Assembly: GCA_017935905.1 (NCBI GenBank) | Contig: JAGBGO010000044.1 | Coordinates: 1 to 51,959, forward strand | Reading direction: 5' to 3' | Length of the DNA stretch: 51,959 nucleotides | Source: Clostridia bacterium | GTDB taxonomy: Bacteria > Bacillota > Clostridia > UBA1212 > UBA1255 | Part shown: positions 7,965 through 16,283 of the stretch, in pieces | Numbering within the stretch: the stretch's first letter is position 1 | Layout: each line of letters opens with the position of its first letter | Position numbers and translations under genes: made by a program | Notes under the pieces: model-generated | What the model saw: only the letters and a program-made list of their open reading frames with translations | Told to the model about the DNA's origin: nothing | Databases searched by the model: none

Positions 7965-9107
7965 ATGAAAGCGATTGTAAATGGAAAAATTATTTTAAAG
8001 GACCGCATTGTAGAAGATTGTGCATTGCTCTACTCCGATGTGGTGGAGGGAATTGTCCCCATGGACAAGATTCCCGCAGGTACAGACGTAATTGACGCAG
8101 AAGGCGGCTACGTTTCTCCCGGTCTTATTGATATGCATATTCACGGCTATTTAGGCAAAGACGTTTGTGACGGAGAGATCGATAGCATCCGTACCATTTC
8201 CAAAGGTTTGCTGGGAAACGGTGTCACCGGCTATTTGCCCACCACCATGACCGTGGATATGAAAGTCATTCGGAAAGCTTTGGAAGTTTGCCGTGCGTTG
8301 AAAGAAGAGAGTAAGACCTGGGAAGGTAGTGAAATCTTAGGTTGCCACGCAGAAGGTCCCTTCATCAGCGAAAGCAAGAAAGGCGCCCAGGATCCGAAAT
8401 ATATTTTGAAGCCGGATGCCGCTTTTGTCAAAGAATACGCGGATATTATTAAAACCATTACGTTGGCACCGGAAACCGACGAGAATGACTTTGCTGCTAT
8501 CCGCGAGATTTGCAAAGATACAGACGTGGTAGTTTCCATGGGCCACACTTCCGCTGATTACGATACGGCTATGGCCAGTGTGAATGCAGGCGTGAAACAC
8601 GTAACCCACCTTTTTAACGCCATGACGCCCCTGGCACACCGCGCGCCCGGCGTTGTATCCGCTGCTCTTAATGCAGACGTAAGCGTAGAGCTGATTGTGG
8701 ATACCTTCCACGTGGACAAGAGTTTCTACGATCTGCTGTGGAAGCTGAAAGGCAGAAAGCTTTGCTTTATTACAGACTGTTTACCTGCAGGCGGTCTTCC
8801 TTACGGGGAGTACACATTAGGCGGCGCCAAGATTATTTACAGAGATATTGTTTGCCGTTTGGAAGACGGAACGGTGGCAGGCAGTGTGCTTCACTTAAAT
8901 CACGGCGTATGGAACGTATACAAGAATTCCAATATTCCCTTGTATGAGTGTGTCAACTGCGCATCCTTGAATCCGGCTACGGCTATCGGTGTTGCGGACC
9001 GGAAAGGATCGCTGGAAATCGGAAAAGACGCCGATATTGTAATTACAGACGGCGATTTTGAAGTCAAGAAAACGATTATTAAAGGAGAAATCAAATATGA
9101 AGCTTAA
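7965..9107 (+). CDS. nagA: N-acetylglucosamine-6-phosphate deacetylase
   Basis: A 380-residue cytosolic amidohydrolase converting GlcNAc-6-P to GlcN-6-P plus acetate, the entry step for amino-sugar use and wall recycling. Visible motifs: DMHIHGYLG (metal site), GCHAEGPF (metal-binding Glu), MGHTSADYD and HLFNAMTPL (metal and substrate His), and ITDCLPAGG with the catalytic Asp. Length is normal for NagA. The start at 7965 is fixed by TTGGAGG. It overlaps the next gene by 11 bases, so the two are translationally coupled. With the NagZ-like lipoprotein at 42.7-44.0 kb it fits a muropeptide or host-glycan salvage route. Confidence 0.95.
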   Translation: MKAIVNGKIILKDRIVEDCALLYSDVVEGIVPMDKIPAGTDVIDAEGGYVSPGLIDMHIHGYLGKDVCDGEIDSIRTISKGLLGNGVTGYLPTTMTVDMKVIRKALEVCRALKEESKTWEGSEILGCHAEGPFISESKKGAQDPKYILKPDAAFVKEYADIIKTITLAPETDENDFAAIREICKDTDVVVSMGHTSADYDTAMASVNAGVKHVTHLFNAMTPLAHRAPGVVSAALNADVSVELIVDTFHVDKSFYDLLWKLKGRKLCFITDCLPAGGLPYGEYTLGGAKIIYRDIVCRLEDGTVAGSVLHLNHGVWNVYKNSNIPLYECVNCASLNPATAIGVADRKGSLEIGKDADIVITDGDFEVKKTIIKGEIKYEA

Positions 9108-10473
9108 AGTAAATGCGAAATTAGACCCTCAATTTCAGCCCCTTGCCCTTGTATGCCGGGAGATGCGGGAGAATACCAAGGATTGCGGCCAGGATATTGT
9201 CATTGCCGTAGAAAGAAACAAGGGATATACCTCTACCTACAAGACCCGTATTTACAAAGACAATACCGGTCATGACGAGGAGAACTTCCGCTTTGTTGAG
9301 CGAATTGCTAAATCTTTGCTGTGGGTTGCAGGCGGTTATAAGATTATTATTGCCGGCAGCGAAGTAGTAGGGAACAAGATTAAAGACGCCTACACCGTAG
9401 GTGGCCTTCGTGAATTCGACGTTCACTTTATGGAACGCGTATATGAGCAGAAGTTTGAAGTAGTGGTTTGCACTTTGGAAGATGCACCCAAGGACGTGTC
9501 TGCTGCAGCGCCCATCGGCCGTCATTTAGACGGATGCCGTATCGGTTTTGACGCAGGCGGCAGCGACCGGAAAGTCAGTGCCGTTGTCAACGGTGAAACC
9601 GTGTACTCCGAAGAAGTTGTTTGGTTTCCCAAAATCAACTCCGATCCCAAGTATCACTACGAAGGTATTAAAGACGCTATGAAGACGGCGGCTTCTCACA
9701 TGCCCCGCGTGGATGCCATCGGTGTTTCCAGCGCCGGCGTTTACGTAGACAACCGCATTATGGTTGCGTCCTTGTTCTTGAAAGTAAGCGACGAGGAATT
9801 TGAGAAGACCGTTAAGAATATGTACTTAGACGTTGCAAAAGAAATCGGGGAGAATATCCCCATTGAAGTTGCCAACGACGGCGACGTAACGGCCCTTGCA
9901 GGCGCTATGGATTTGAATGACGATTCCGTTCTGGGAATTGCCATGGGTACCAGCGAAGCCGGCGGCTACGTGGATCCTCAAGGCAACATTACAGGCTGGC
10001 TCAACGAACTTGCTTTTGTGCCGGTGGACTTCTGTCAGGACGCCATGGTGGACGAGTGGTCCGGGGACTACGGTTGCGGCGTAAAATACTTCTCCCAAGA
10101 CGGCGTTATCAAGCTTGCGCCTTTTGCCGGCATCGAGCTTGATGAGAACCTTTCTCCTGCGGAGAAGCTGAAAGTGGTTCAAGGTTTGATGAAAGACGGC
10201 GATCCCCGTGCGGCTGCTATTTATGACACCATTGGTGCTTATTTTGGCTATGCCATTGCGTACTACGCTGAGTTCTATGATATTAAGCACGTGCTGATTA
10301 TGGGCCGCGTGACTTCCGGTGAAGGCGGCGTGATTTTGTTAGAGCGCGCCCAAGAAGTTTTGGACAAGGAATTCCCTGAATTGGCAGCTCAGATTCAGCT
10401 TCATATTCCTGATGAGAACTCCCGCCGCGTAGGTCAGTCTGTTGCGGCAGCAAGCTTGCCCAAGTTGGGATAA
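9097..10473 (+). CDS. ROK-like sugar kinase with extra N-terminal domain
   Basis: A 458-residue protein. Residues about 150-458 resemble the actin-like ASKHA/ROK fold: GFDAGGSDRKVSAV (phosphate-1 loop), AIGVSSAGVY, VANDGDVTALAG (catalytic Asp region), IAMGTSEAGGYV (phosphate-2 loop) and HVLIMGRVTSGEGG (adenosine region). The cysteine zinc motif of standard ROK proteins is absent. Residues 1-150 form an additional alpha/beta region I do not recognise. Classical ROK kinases are about 300 residues, so this is a long variant. Coupling to nagA suggests phosphorylation of GlcNAc or a related amino sugar, but this is inferred from position; a regulatory role is possible. Its RBS AAAGGAG lies inside nagA. 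Confidence 0.75.
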   Translation: MKLKVNAKLDPQFQPLALVCREMRENTKDCGQDIVIAVERNKGYTSTYKTRIYKDNTGHDEENFRFVERIAKSLLWVAGGYKIIIAGSEVVGNKIKDAYTVGGLREFDVHFMERVYEQKFEVVVCTLEDAPKDVSAAAPIGRHLDGCRIGFDAGGSDRKVSAVVNGETVYSEEVVWFPKINSDPKYHYEGIKDAMKTAASHMPRVDAIGVSSAGVYVDNRIMVASLFLKVSDEEFEKTVKNMYLDVAKEIGENIPIEVANDGDVTALAGAMDLNDDSVLGIAMGTSEAGGYVDPQGNITGWLNELAFVPVDFCQDAMVDEWSGDYGCGVKYFSQDGVIKLAPFAGIELDENLSPAEKLKVVQGLMKDGDPRAAAIYDTIGAYFGYAIAYYAEFYDIKHVLIMGRVTSGEGGVILLERAQEVLDKEFPELAAQIQLHIPDENSRRVGQSVAAASLPKLG

Positions 10474-10499
10474 GAACTGCACGTTCTCCGGAGGCGCTG

Positions 10500-10595
10500 C
10501 GTGGAACTTTTTTGAATAATTTGTAGATTTGTGCCACTTTTCCCAAGGAAACGTGGCGCTTTTCTTTGAAAGTTTTGGATTTGTGCCATTTCGAG
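10500..10595. repeat. Imperfect 52-bp tandem duplication
   Basis: CGTGG at 10500 and 10552, and GATTTGTGCCA at 10526 and 10578, are each 52 bases apart, with similar T/A-rich sequence between. The result is an alternating F-R-F-R series of GTGGC-type cores, like the arrays in convergent spacers. One F-R combination forms the terminator at 10531. Confidence 0.65.
10531..10567 (+). terminator. Terminator of nagA operon
   Basis: GTGCCACTTTTCC pairs with GGAAACGTGGCGC around a CAA loop (12 of 13 positions, counting one G-U), followed by TTTTCTTT. Confidence 0.85.
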
Positions 10596-10603
10596 ATCGC
10601 CCC

Positions 10604-10632
10604 TTGCACAAAACCCTATTTTATGATACCTT
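10604..10632 (+). promoter_or_regulatory. Probable promoter of the DUF5058/M20 operon
   Basis: TTGCAC (10604-10609), 17 bases, TACCTT (10627-10632). The -10 is weak. Confidence 0.45.
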
Positions 10633-10663
10633 TGTACATGATTATGATAATGAGGTGATTGAA

Positions 10664-11398
10664 TTGAAATTTAGTGTCAATCATCCGATTCTGTTTGTCC
10701 TTGTTGGCATTATTATTGCGGTTGTTTTGGGACAATCTGTATATTTTCTTGTGAAAGCCATTCGCAGGGCAAAAGAATTAGGGATTCAAAAAGAAACCAT
10801 TCGGAAGACCATTTCATCTTCCGCAGTTTTTACCATTGCACCGGCCGTCTCTGTGTTGGTAGGTGTGGTGGTATTATCGAAAGCATTGGGAATTGCCCTT
10901 CCGTGGCTGCGCCTTTCTGTGATCGGTTCCATTACATACGAAAATGTTGCGGCACAGAATGCGTTGACCGCAGCGGGACTTTCCGGCAGTCAGACCATTA
11001 CAAATCCCTCTATTTTTGTCACCGTGTTGTTCGTTATGACCGTGGGGATCGCGGCAGGACTGGTGTTTGTACCTTTTGTGACCAAAGGCATTCAAGGCGG
11101 TATGAACAAAATCGGCATGAAGGACAAGAAGTGGGGCGAGATCTTTAATAACGCTATGTTCTTGGGCATGATTTCCGCTTTCCTGGGGTACGTATTCTGC
11201 GACGTCAGCGACGTTTTCCACGGAGAAACGAAAGGCTTGATTCCTGTGTTGGTTATGTTGGTTTCTGCAGTGGTTATGGCCATTTGCGGACTGCTTTCTA
11301 AAAAATTGAAAGCCAGATGGTTAGAGGATTATGCGCTGCCGGCAAGCTTGGTTATTGCCATGGCATCTGCGATTCCTTTTACGGCTTGGTTAGGGTAA
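10664..11398 (+). CDS. DUF5058-like multi-pass membrane protein
   Basis: A 244-residue protein with about six membrane helices (for example residues 8-30, 48-75, 115-135, 165-185, 195-215 and 225-243) and a conserved cytosolic loop MNKIGMKDKKWGE. I recognise it as DUF5058-like, a family of unknown function. I chose the TTG at 10664 because GAGGTG lies six bases upstream and the longer ORF would cover the terminator and promoter. It lies 13 bases before a second membrane gene and an anchored M20 peptidase, so the three probably act together, for example as a transporter plus a hydrolase for amidated or peptidic compounds. That role is inference. Confidence 0.8.
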   Translation: MKFSVNHPILFVLVGIIIAVVLGQSVYFLVKAIRRAKELGIQKETIRKTISSSAVFTIAPAVSVLVGVVVLSKALGIALPWLRLSVIGSITYENVAAQNALTAAGLSGSQTITNPSIFVTVLFVMTVGIAAGLVFVPFVTKGIQGGMNKIGMKDKKWGEIFNNAMFLGMISAFLGYVFCDVSDVFHGETKGLIPVLVMLVSAVVMAICGLLSKKLKARWLEDYALPASLVIAMASAIPFTAWLG

Positions 11399-11411
11399 GG
11401 AGGGGCGTAAA

Positions 11412-12083
11412 ATGAACGAGAAACGAAATCTTTCTTATATGGACAGTGTCCACCGCACCGGCCGGATTTGGGGCATCATTGTGGGTATTATTATTTTGCT
11501 GTTCCCCTTTATTGTATGTTTGATTTTCCAAACGCAACCGGATTATAAAGTGTTGGTGAAGGGCATTCTGGCTACGGCGCCGATGTACTGGGCAGTGGGT
11601 ATTGTGGAAATTTTTACCTACGTCCCTATGTTGGGTGCCGGCGGCACGTATTTGTCTTTTGTAACCGGCAATATTTCCAATTTGAAATTACCTTGCGCCA
11701 TTGACGCTATGGAGCGGGCGAAGGTGAAGGCTACCAGCGAGGAAGGGGAGGTTATCTCCACCATTGCCATTGCGGTATCCAGCATTGTCACTACGTTGGT
11801 CATTGTTATCGGCGTTATCTGTATCGTGCCGTTGACGCCGGTTTTGGAATCAGACGTATTGAAACCGGCTTTTGATATGATTCTGCCGGCGCTGTTTGGC
11901 GGTCTTGCAGTGGTCTTTATTTCTAAGAATTTGAAATTATCCATTGCCCCCATTGTGCTGATGTTAATCTTGTTTATCTTCGTACCTGCTTTGAATGCGG
12001 GGACGGTGGGCATTATGGTGCCGGTAGGCGTTATTTTCACGGTGATCGTTGCCCGCATTCTATACAAGAAGGGATGGCTGTAA
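11412..12083 (+). CDS. Multi-pass membrane protein, partner of DUF5058
   Basis: A 223-residue protein with five to six membrane helices. A Gly-rich segment (PMLGAGGTYLSFVTGNISNLK) lies between helices 2 and 3, and the short cytosolic loop AIDAMERAKVKATSEEGE follows. The RBS AGGAGG precedes the ATG. The following gene begins one base after its stop, so the two are tightly coupled. I know no characterised homologue; the pair of small multi-pass proteins may be the two halves of one transporter. Confidence 0.75.
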   Translation: MNEKRNLSYMDSVHRTGRIWGIIVGIIILLFPFIVCLIFQTQPDYKVLVKGILATAPMYWAVGIVEIFTYVPMLGAGGTYLSFVTGNISNLKLPCAIDAMERAKVKATSEEGEVISTIAIAVSSIVTTLVIVIGVICIVPLTPVLESDVLKPAFDMILPALFGGLAVVFISKNLKLSIAPIVLMLILFIFVPALNAGTVGIMVPVGVIFTVIVARILYKKGWL

Positions 12084-12084
12084 G

Positions 12085-13521
12085 ATGTTTTGGTGGTTGA
12101 TTCCTGTGTTTGCCATCGTTGTTTTCTTGGGGATATTACTTATTCGCACCCTGCGTTTTACCCCAAAGCCCGGCCCGGAAGTTTGCCCGGAAACGGTGTC
12201 CTTCGACAAAGAGAAAGCCGTATCCGATTTACAGGCCTTGGTGCGTTGTAAGACGGTTTCTTACCGGGATGCTTCTTTAGAAGACGACGGAGAATTTCAA
12301 AAATTGATCGGTTTGCTTCCGACTTTGTACCCCAATGTGTTTGAAAAATGCACTTTTACCCAGTTGGAAGACCGGGCATTGCTGTTTTGCTGGCAAGGGC
12401 GCGAAGAAGGGGAGCCTGCCGTTGTAATGGCCCACTACGACGTGGTGCCCGTGGAGGAAGCCGGTTGGGAGAAGCCGCCTTTTGAAGGTATTCTGGAAAA
12501 CGGCGTTCTTTGGGGACGTGGCACCCTGGATACAAAAGTGACCATGAACGGCATTTTGTTTGCCGTGAACCATTTGATCGCCCAAGGTTTTCAGCCGGAG
12601 CACACGGTGTATATGGCCTTCTCAGGAGGCGAGGAAATCAACGGTTTAGGTGCATCCCGGATTGTGGATTGGTTTGAAGCGCAAAAGATTACGCCGGCTT
12701 TCGTATTGGATGAAGGCGGTGCCGTGGTGGAAAACGTTTTCCCCGGTGTGGCGGCACCTTGCGGCCTTATCGGTATTGGGGAGAAAGGCATGCTGAACGT
12801 TCGCTATCAGGTGAAGTCCTCCGGCGGTCACGCATCTGCGCCGAAGCCCGGCGGTCCCGTGGACCGATTAAGCAAGGCTTGTTGCAACATTTTAGCCAAA
12901 CCTTTCCCGTATCACATTACACCGCCGGTGGCGGCCATGTTTGACACCTTGGGGAGACACTCCTCCTTTGTGTACCGTATGATTTTTGCCAACTTGTGGT
13001 GCTTTGCACCGGTACTGAATTTGATTTGTAAGAAGTCCGGTGGAGAATTGAATGCTTTGATGCGCACCACGGTGGCTTTTACCCAGATGAACGGCTCCAA
13101 AGCTGCTAACGTCATTCCCCCTTGCGCGGAAATGGTTTCCAATATTCGTTTGAATCCCAAAGATACTATGGATTCTGCCCTGGAATATTTGCGCAAGGCA
13201 GTGGGGGACCAGCAGGTGGAAATTACCAAAATTGACGGGATGAATCCAAGCCGTATTTCACAGGTGGGCGGTCCCGGTTGGGACAAAGTGGCAAGCAGTG
13301 TTGCTTCTACGTGGAAGGGCTGTCTTGTTTCGCCCTATTTAATGGTACAATGCTCCGACAGCCGTCATTACGGCCGGATTTCAGATCGGGTTTACCGTTT
13401 CTCCGCGATGGATTTAACGGCGGAAGAACGTTCCACCATTCACGGGCACAATGAACGAATCCGGGTTGAAGCGGTTGCACGGACTGTGGAGTTTTATATT
13501 CGATTGTTAGGACAATGTTAA
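12085..13521 (+). CDS. Membrane-anchored M20 peptidase (carboxypeptidase S / PM20D1-like)
   Basis: A 478-residue protein with an N-terminal anchor (residues 1-22) and an M20 dizinc domain. AHYDVVPVEEAGW with PPFEG (metal His and catalytic Asp), GRGTLDTKVT (bridging Asp), FSGGEEINGLGA (catalytic and metal Glu) and VLDEGG are in the expected order. DSRHYG supplies a further Asp/His. The length and anchor resemble carboxypeptidase S and PM20D1, which hydrolyse peptides or N-acyl amino acids. The dimerisation domain (GGHASAPKPGG) is present. It starts one base after the preceding stop. It is likely to work with the membrane pair; whether the catalytic face is inside or outside the cell is not shown. 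Confidence 0.88.
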   Translation: MFWWLIPVFAIVVFLGILLIRTLRFTPKPGPEVCPETVSFDKEKAVSDLQALVRCKTVSYRDASLEDDGEFQKLIGLLPTLYPNVFEKCTFTQLEDRALLFCWQGREEGEPAVVMAHYDVVPVEEAGWEKPPFEGILENGVLWGRGTLDTKVTMNGILFAVNHLIAQGFQPEHTVYMAFSGGEEINGLGASRIVDWFEAQKITPAFVLDEGGAVVENVFPGVAAPCGLIGIGEKGMLNVRYQVKSSGGHASAPKPGGPVDRLSKACCNILAKPFPYHITPPVAAMFDTLGRHSSFVYRMIFANLWCFAPVLNLICKKSGGELNALMRTTVAFTQMNGSKAANVIPPCAEMVSNIRLNPKDTMDSALEYLRKAVGDQQVEITKIDGMNPSRISQVGGPGWDKVASSVASTWKGCLVSPYLMVQCSDSRHYGRISDRVYRFSAMDLTAEERSTIHGHNERIRVEAVARTVEFYIRLLGQC

Positions 13522-13532
13522 GGGGGATTGCT

Positions 13533-14801
13533 ATGAAGAAAATTCTACTTTGCTTATTATTACTTGTATTGACTGTAAGTGCTTTTTCCTGCGGTGGTGG
13601 CACGGAAAATGCGCCTACGGTTGTACCTACGGAAGGGACGAGTCAAATGCCTGAAGAAACTATTTTACCTACCCAAGCACCCAGCCAAGGAGCGACGAAA
13701 GTGCCTACAAAAGTGCCCACCCAGGCACCTACCCAAGCACCGGCCAAACCGGTTACCTACAATGCCGATGCGCTCTACGCTGCTTCTAAAGTGCAGGGTC
13801 GTGTGGCTGTTTATGATTATTTAAGTAAGAGGAAGGAAGACCGGAGAGGTATTTCTTTGGATTATACAGCTTCTGCGATTCAGTTTACGGCTACTTGCGA
13901 AGGGGACGTTACGCTGCAAGTAAGCGCTTTCCCGAAAGGCGGTACGTCTGCACCGTATATTTTTATGAATATTTACGTAGACGGAAAGCTGATGGAATCC
14001 CGCAAGGCTTGCGGATTCAGCAAGGAAACGGATATTGTGATTGCTACGGGCTTGAAGCGGGGGACGCACACGTTCTTAATTGAGCGACAGAATGAGGCGG
14101 AAAAAGGTCAGTTCTACGTAAATTCCGTTACCTTGACAGGTACCCTTGGTAAGAAACCTGCCAACAGTAAACTGTATATCGAATTTATCGGCGAGTCCAT
14201 TACTACCGGCTACGGCAATTTGTATCCCGATGATATTGGAGATGCGAAAGCTTTTAAGACGGATGCCACATCTTCTTGTTACCAGGACGGCACCCGGGCT
14301 TGGGCGTACCTGACCGCCAAAAAGTTGGGCGCAGATTACAGCATTGTGGCCCAGCAGGGCATCGGCGCTTCTGTTGGTTGGCAACCTCATACTATGCTCC
14401 AAACGTATACACAAACTTGTTACCAAACCGGTCGTACCCAGGCGTGGAATTTCTCCCGCCAACCGGATTTGATTGTGATTAACTTGGGTACCAATGATTT
14501 GGGCGTTTCCCATTCTACCGGCAAAGCGGCGGTGCAGAAGGGTTTTGTGGATTTGCTGAAACTGGTGCGTTCCAAGAATCCCAATGCCAAGATTTTATGG
14601 GTGTACGGCGCCATGGACACTTCCGGTGCGCCTGTTGTGGAAGCGGCTGTGAAGGAAGCAGGGGGCAGCAGTAAAGGTTTCTATGCCTATACGAAATTGG
14701 TGCCCAACGGAGAGGGCGGTATCGGCCATCCGGTGGTTTCTGCACACCAGAAAAATGCCGGATTGGTGGCTGCGGAGATTAAAAGGTTGTTTAATTTCTA
14801 A
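13533..14801 (+). CDS. SGNH esterase lipoprotein (CE2-like)
   Basis: A 422-residue surface lipoprotein. A signal peptide with lipobox (SAFSC, Cys about 22) is followed by a Thr/Pro/Gln linker with PTQAP repeats (to about residue 75), a beta-sandwich domain (about 80-205) and an SGNH domain with IGESITTGYGN (Ser), NLGTNDLG (Asn) and HPVVSAHQKNA (His). The order jelly-roll then SGNH is that of CE2 acetyl esterases acting on xylan or mannan. The RBS AGGGGGAT precedes the ATG at 13533. It is the exported counterpart of the cytosolic enzyme at 6248-7246. Followed by an array of inverted repeats containing terminators. Confidence 0.9.
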   Translation: MKKILLCLLLLVLTVSAFSCGGGTENAPTVVPTEGTSQMPEETILPTQAPSQGATKVPTKVPTQAPTQAPAKPVTYNADALYAASKVQGRVAVYDYLSKRKEDRRGISLDYTASAIQFTATCEGDVTLQVSAFPKGGTSAPYIFMNIYVDGKLMESRKACGFSKETDIVIATGLKRGTHTFLIERQNEAEKGQFYVNSVTLTGTLGKKPANSKLYIEFIGESITTGYGNLYPDDIGDAKAFKTDATSSCYQDGTRAWAYLTAKKLGADYSIVAQQGIGASVGWQPHTMLQTYTQTCYQTGRTQAWNFSRQPDLIVINLGTNDLGVSHSTGKAAVQKGFVDLLKLVRSKNPNAKILWVYGAMDTSGAPVVEAAVKEAGGSSKGFYAYTKLVPNGEGGIGHPVVSAHQKNAGLVAAEIKRLFNF

Positions 14802-14804
14802 TTG

Positions 14805-14970
14805 CCCGGGTACAAAGTACCGTTTTTGCGGGTTACGTACCCGAATATGAAGTGAAATCAGAAGGATTTTGTGCTGTTTTGGGTACAAATCCTTCTTTTT
14901 TACTACAATGTACCCGGAAAAGACAAAAAAGTCGGGTACAAACGGACTGTTTTACGCCATTTGTACCCGA
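14805..14970. repeat. Alternating inverted-repeat array A (core GGGTACAAA)
   Basis: Six copies of the core in strict F-R-F-R-F-R order: F near 14806, R near 14837, F at 14881, R near 14910, F at 14933, R near 14960. They form three adjacent hairpins between two convergent genes. The third (14933-14969) is a 13-pair stem with one mismatch and is flanked by an A-run, so it terminates the minus-strand gene. The second overlaps a plus-strand terminator (AGAAGGATTT..AAATCCTTCT then T6 at 14895). AAGTGAAATCAG at 14850 recurs in the spacer at 26620. Confidence 0.8.
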
Positions 14971-14992
14971 GACGTGCAAATCTTATACTTTC

Positions 14993-16141
14993 TTACAACA
15001 AAGACTCATACAAAGCGGTAATATCCGCAACGCTGGTCTCTTTGGGGTTGCCGGGACGGCAAGCGTCGTCGTAAGCAGACTGAGCAAGGAAAGGAATATC
15101 CTCTTTCTTTACAATGTCCTTCAAATCTGCAGGAATGCCGACGTCCAAAGACAACTGTTTAACTGCGTCGATGGCGGCTTTGCGATACTGGGCTTGCGTC
15201 ATATTCTCTACGCCGGAAACGCCCATGGCTTGTGCGATATATTTATATTTATCGCCGGTCGCCTCTGCGTTGTACTCCATAACCGTGGGCAGGATGATGG
15301 CGTTGGCAATGCCGTGGGGTGTATCATACAATGCACCAAGAGGGTGTGCCATAGAGTGTACGATACCAAGACCTACGTTAGAAAAGCCCATACCGGCTAC
15401 GTACTGACCCAGTGCCATGCCTTCACGACCTTCCGGTGTACCGGCTACGGCGCCGCGCAAGGAACGGGCAATAATTTCAATGGATTTTAAGTGGAACATA
15501 TCGGAAAGTTCCCAAGCGCCGGCCGTGATATAGCCTTCAATGGCGTGGGTCAGGGCGTCCATACCGGTTGCAGCCGTTAAGCCTTTGGGCATGGTGCTCA
15601 TCATATCCGGATCCACAAAAGCCACTACGGGAATGTCGTGGGGATCTACGCAAACCATTTTACGGTTCTTCTCTACGTCTGTGATTACATAGTTAATGGT
15701 AACTTCTGCTGCGGTGCCCGCTGTGGTGGGGACTGCGAAAATGGGCACGCACTTTTGCTTGGTATCGGCTACGCCCTCTAAACTTCTTACGTCTGCAAAA
15801 TCCGGGTTGGTAATGATAATACCCACCGCTTTTGCTGTATCCATAGAGGAACCGCCGCCAATGGCGATAATATAATCTGCGCCGGATGCTTTAAAAGCAG
15901 CTACGCCGTTCTGCACGTTCTCAATGGTGGGGTTGGGCTTAATATCGGAGTAAACGTCATAAGAAAGCCCTGCGCCGTCCAATACGTCCAGCACTTTCTT
16001 GGTGACGCCGAAACGGATCAAATCCGGGTCGGAGCATACGAATGCTTTCTTGAAGCCTCTTGCCTTTGCCTCTGTCTCAATGGCCTGGATTGCACCTGCA
16101 CCGTGATAGGAGGTCTCGTTCAGAATAAATCTGTTTGCCAT
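14993..16141 (-). CDS. fucO: Lactaldehyde reductase / iron-type alcohol dehydrogenase
   Basis: A 382-residue group III iron-dependent alcohol dehydrogenase. It begins MANRFILNETSYHG and shares long stretches with E. coli FucO, including IAIGGGSSMDTAKA (NAD binding), TTAGTAAEVTINYVITD, CVDPHDIP, the metal motif DALTHAIEGYI and HSMAHPLGALYDTPHG. It reduces L-lactaldehyde to 1,2-propanediol in fucose or rhamnose fermentation, or acts on related diols. The start ATG at 16141 follows AAGGAG by ten bases; an in-frame TTG three codons upstream is too close to the RBS. It is monocistronic, divergent from the glycerol-1-phosphate dehydrogenase. No fucose genes are nearby, so the physiological substrate is uncertain. 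Confidence 0.92.
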   Translation of the reverse strand: MANRFILNETSYHGAGAIQAIETEAKARGFKKAFVCSDPDLIRFGVTKKVLDVLDGAGLSYDVYSDIKPNPTIENVQNGVAAFKASGADYIIAIGGGSSMDTAKAVGIIITNPDFADVRSLEGVADTKQKCVPIFAVPTTAGTAAEVTINYVITDVEKNRKMVCVDPHDIPVVAFVDPDMMSTMPKGLTAATGMDALTHAIEGYITAGAWELSDMFHLKSIEIIARSLRGAVAGTPEGREGMALGQYVAGMGFSNVGLGIVHSMAHPLGALYDTPHGIANAIILPTVMEYNAEATGDKYKYIAQAMGVSGVENMTQAQYRKAAIDAVKQLSLDVGIPADLKDIVKKEDIPFLAQSAYDDACRPGNPKETSVADITALYESLL

Positions 16142-16166
16142 GGTTCTCAAACTCCTTTATATAGAA

Positions 16167-16195
16167 TTTATATAGTAATTATTATGGTATCACAA
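16167..16195 (-). promoter_or_regulatory. fucO promoter
   Basis: On the minus strand: TTGTGA (16195-16190), 17 bases, TATAAA (16172-16167), ahead of AAGGAG. Confidence 0.7.
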
Positions 16196-16221
16196 TTGGA
16201 AAATACCGTCAACTTCGTCCA

Positions 16222-16250
16222 TTGTAAAATGCTCGGAAATTCGCTATAAT
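16222..16250 (+). promoter_or_regulatory. Promoter of the glycerol-1-phosphate dehydrogenase gene
   Basis: TTGTAA (16222-16227), 17 bases, TATAAT (16245-16250), followed by the RBS AAAGGAAG. Confidence 0.8.
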
Positions 16251-16283
16251 TAGCATGCATTAAATGTAAAGGAAGTATGCAAT

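Noticed and set aside
10529-10663. N-terminal extension of the DUF5058 gene
   Set aside because: The longer ORF runs through a terminator hairpin and the promoter; the TTG at 10664 with GAGGTG fits family length.
14805-14970. CRISPR-like array
   Set aside because: The repeats are under 12 bases, alternate in orientation and have no constant spacer length; no cas gene is near.
14852-15490. Plus-strand ORF of 212 codons over array A and fucO
   Set aside because: Overlaps fucO antisense and the repeat array; no recognisable product.
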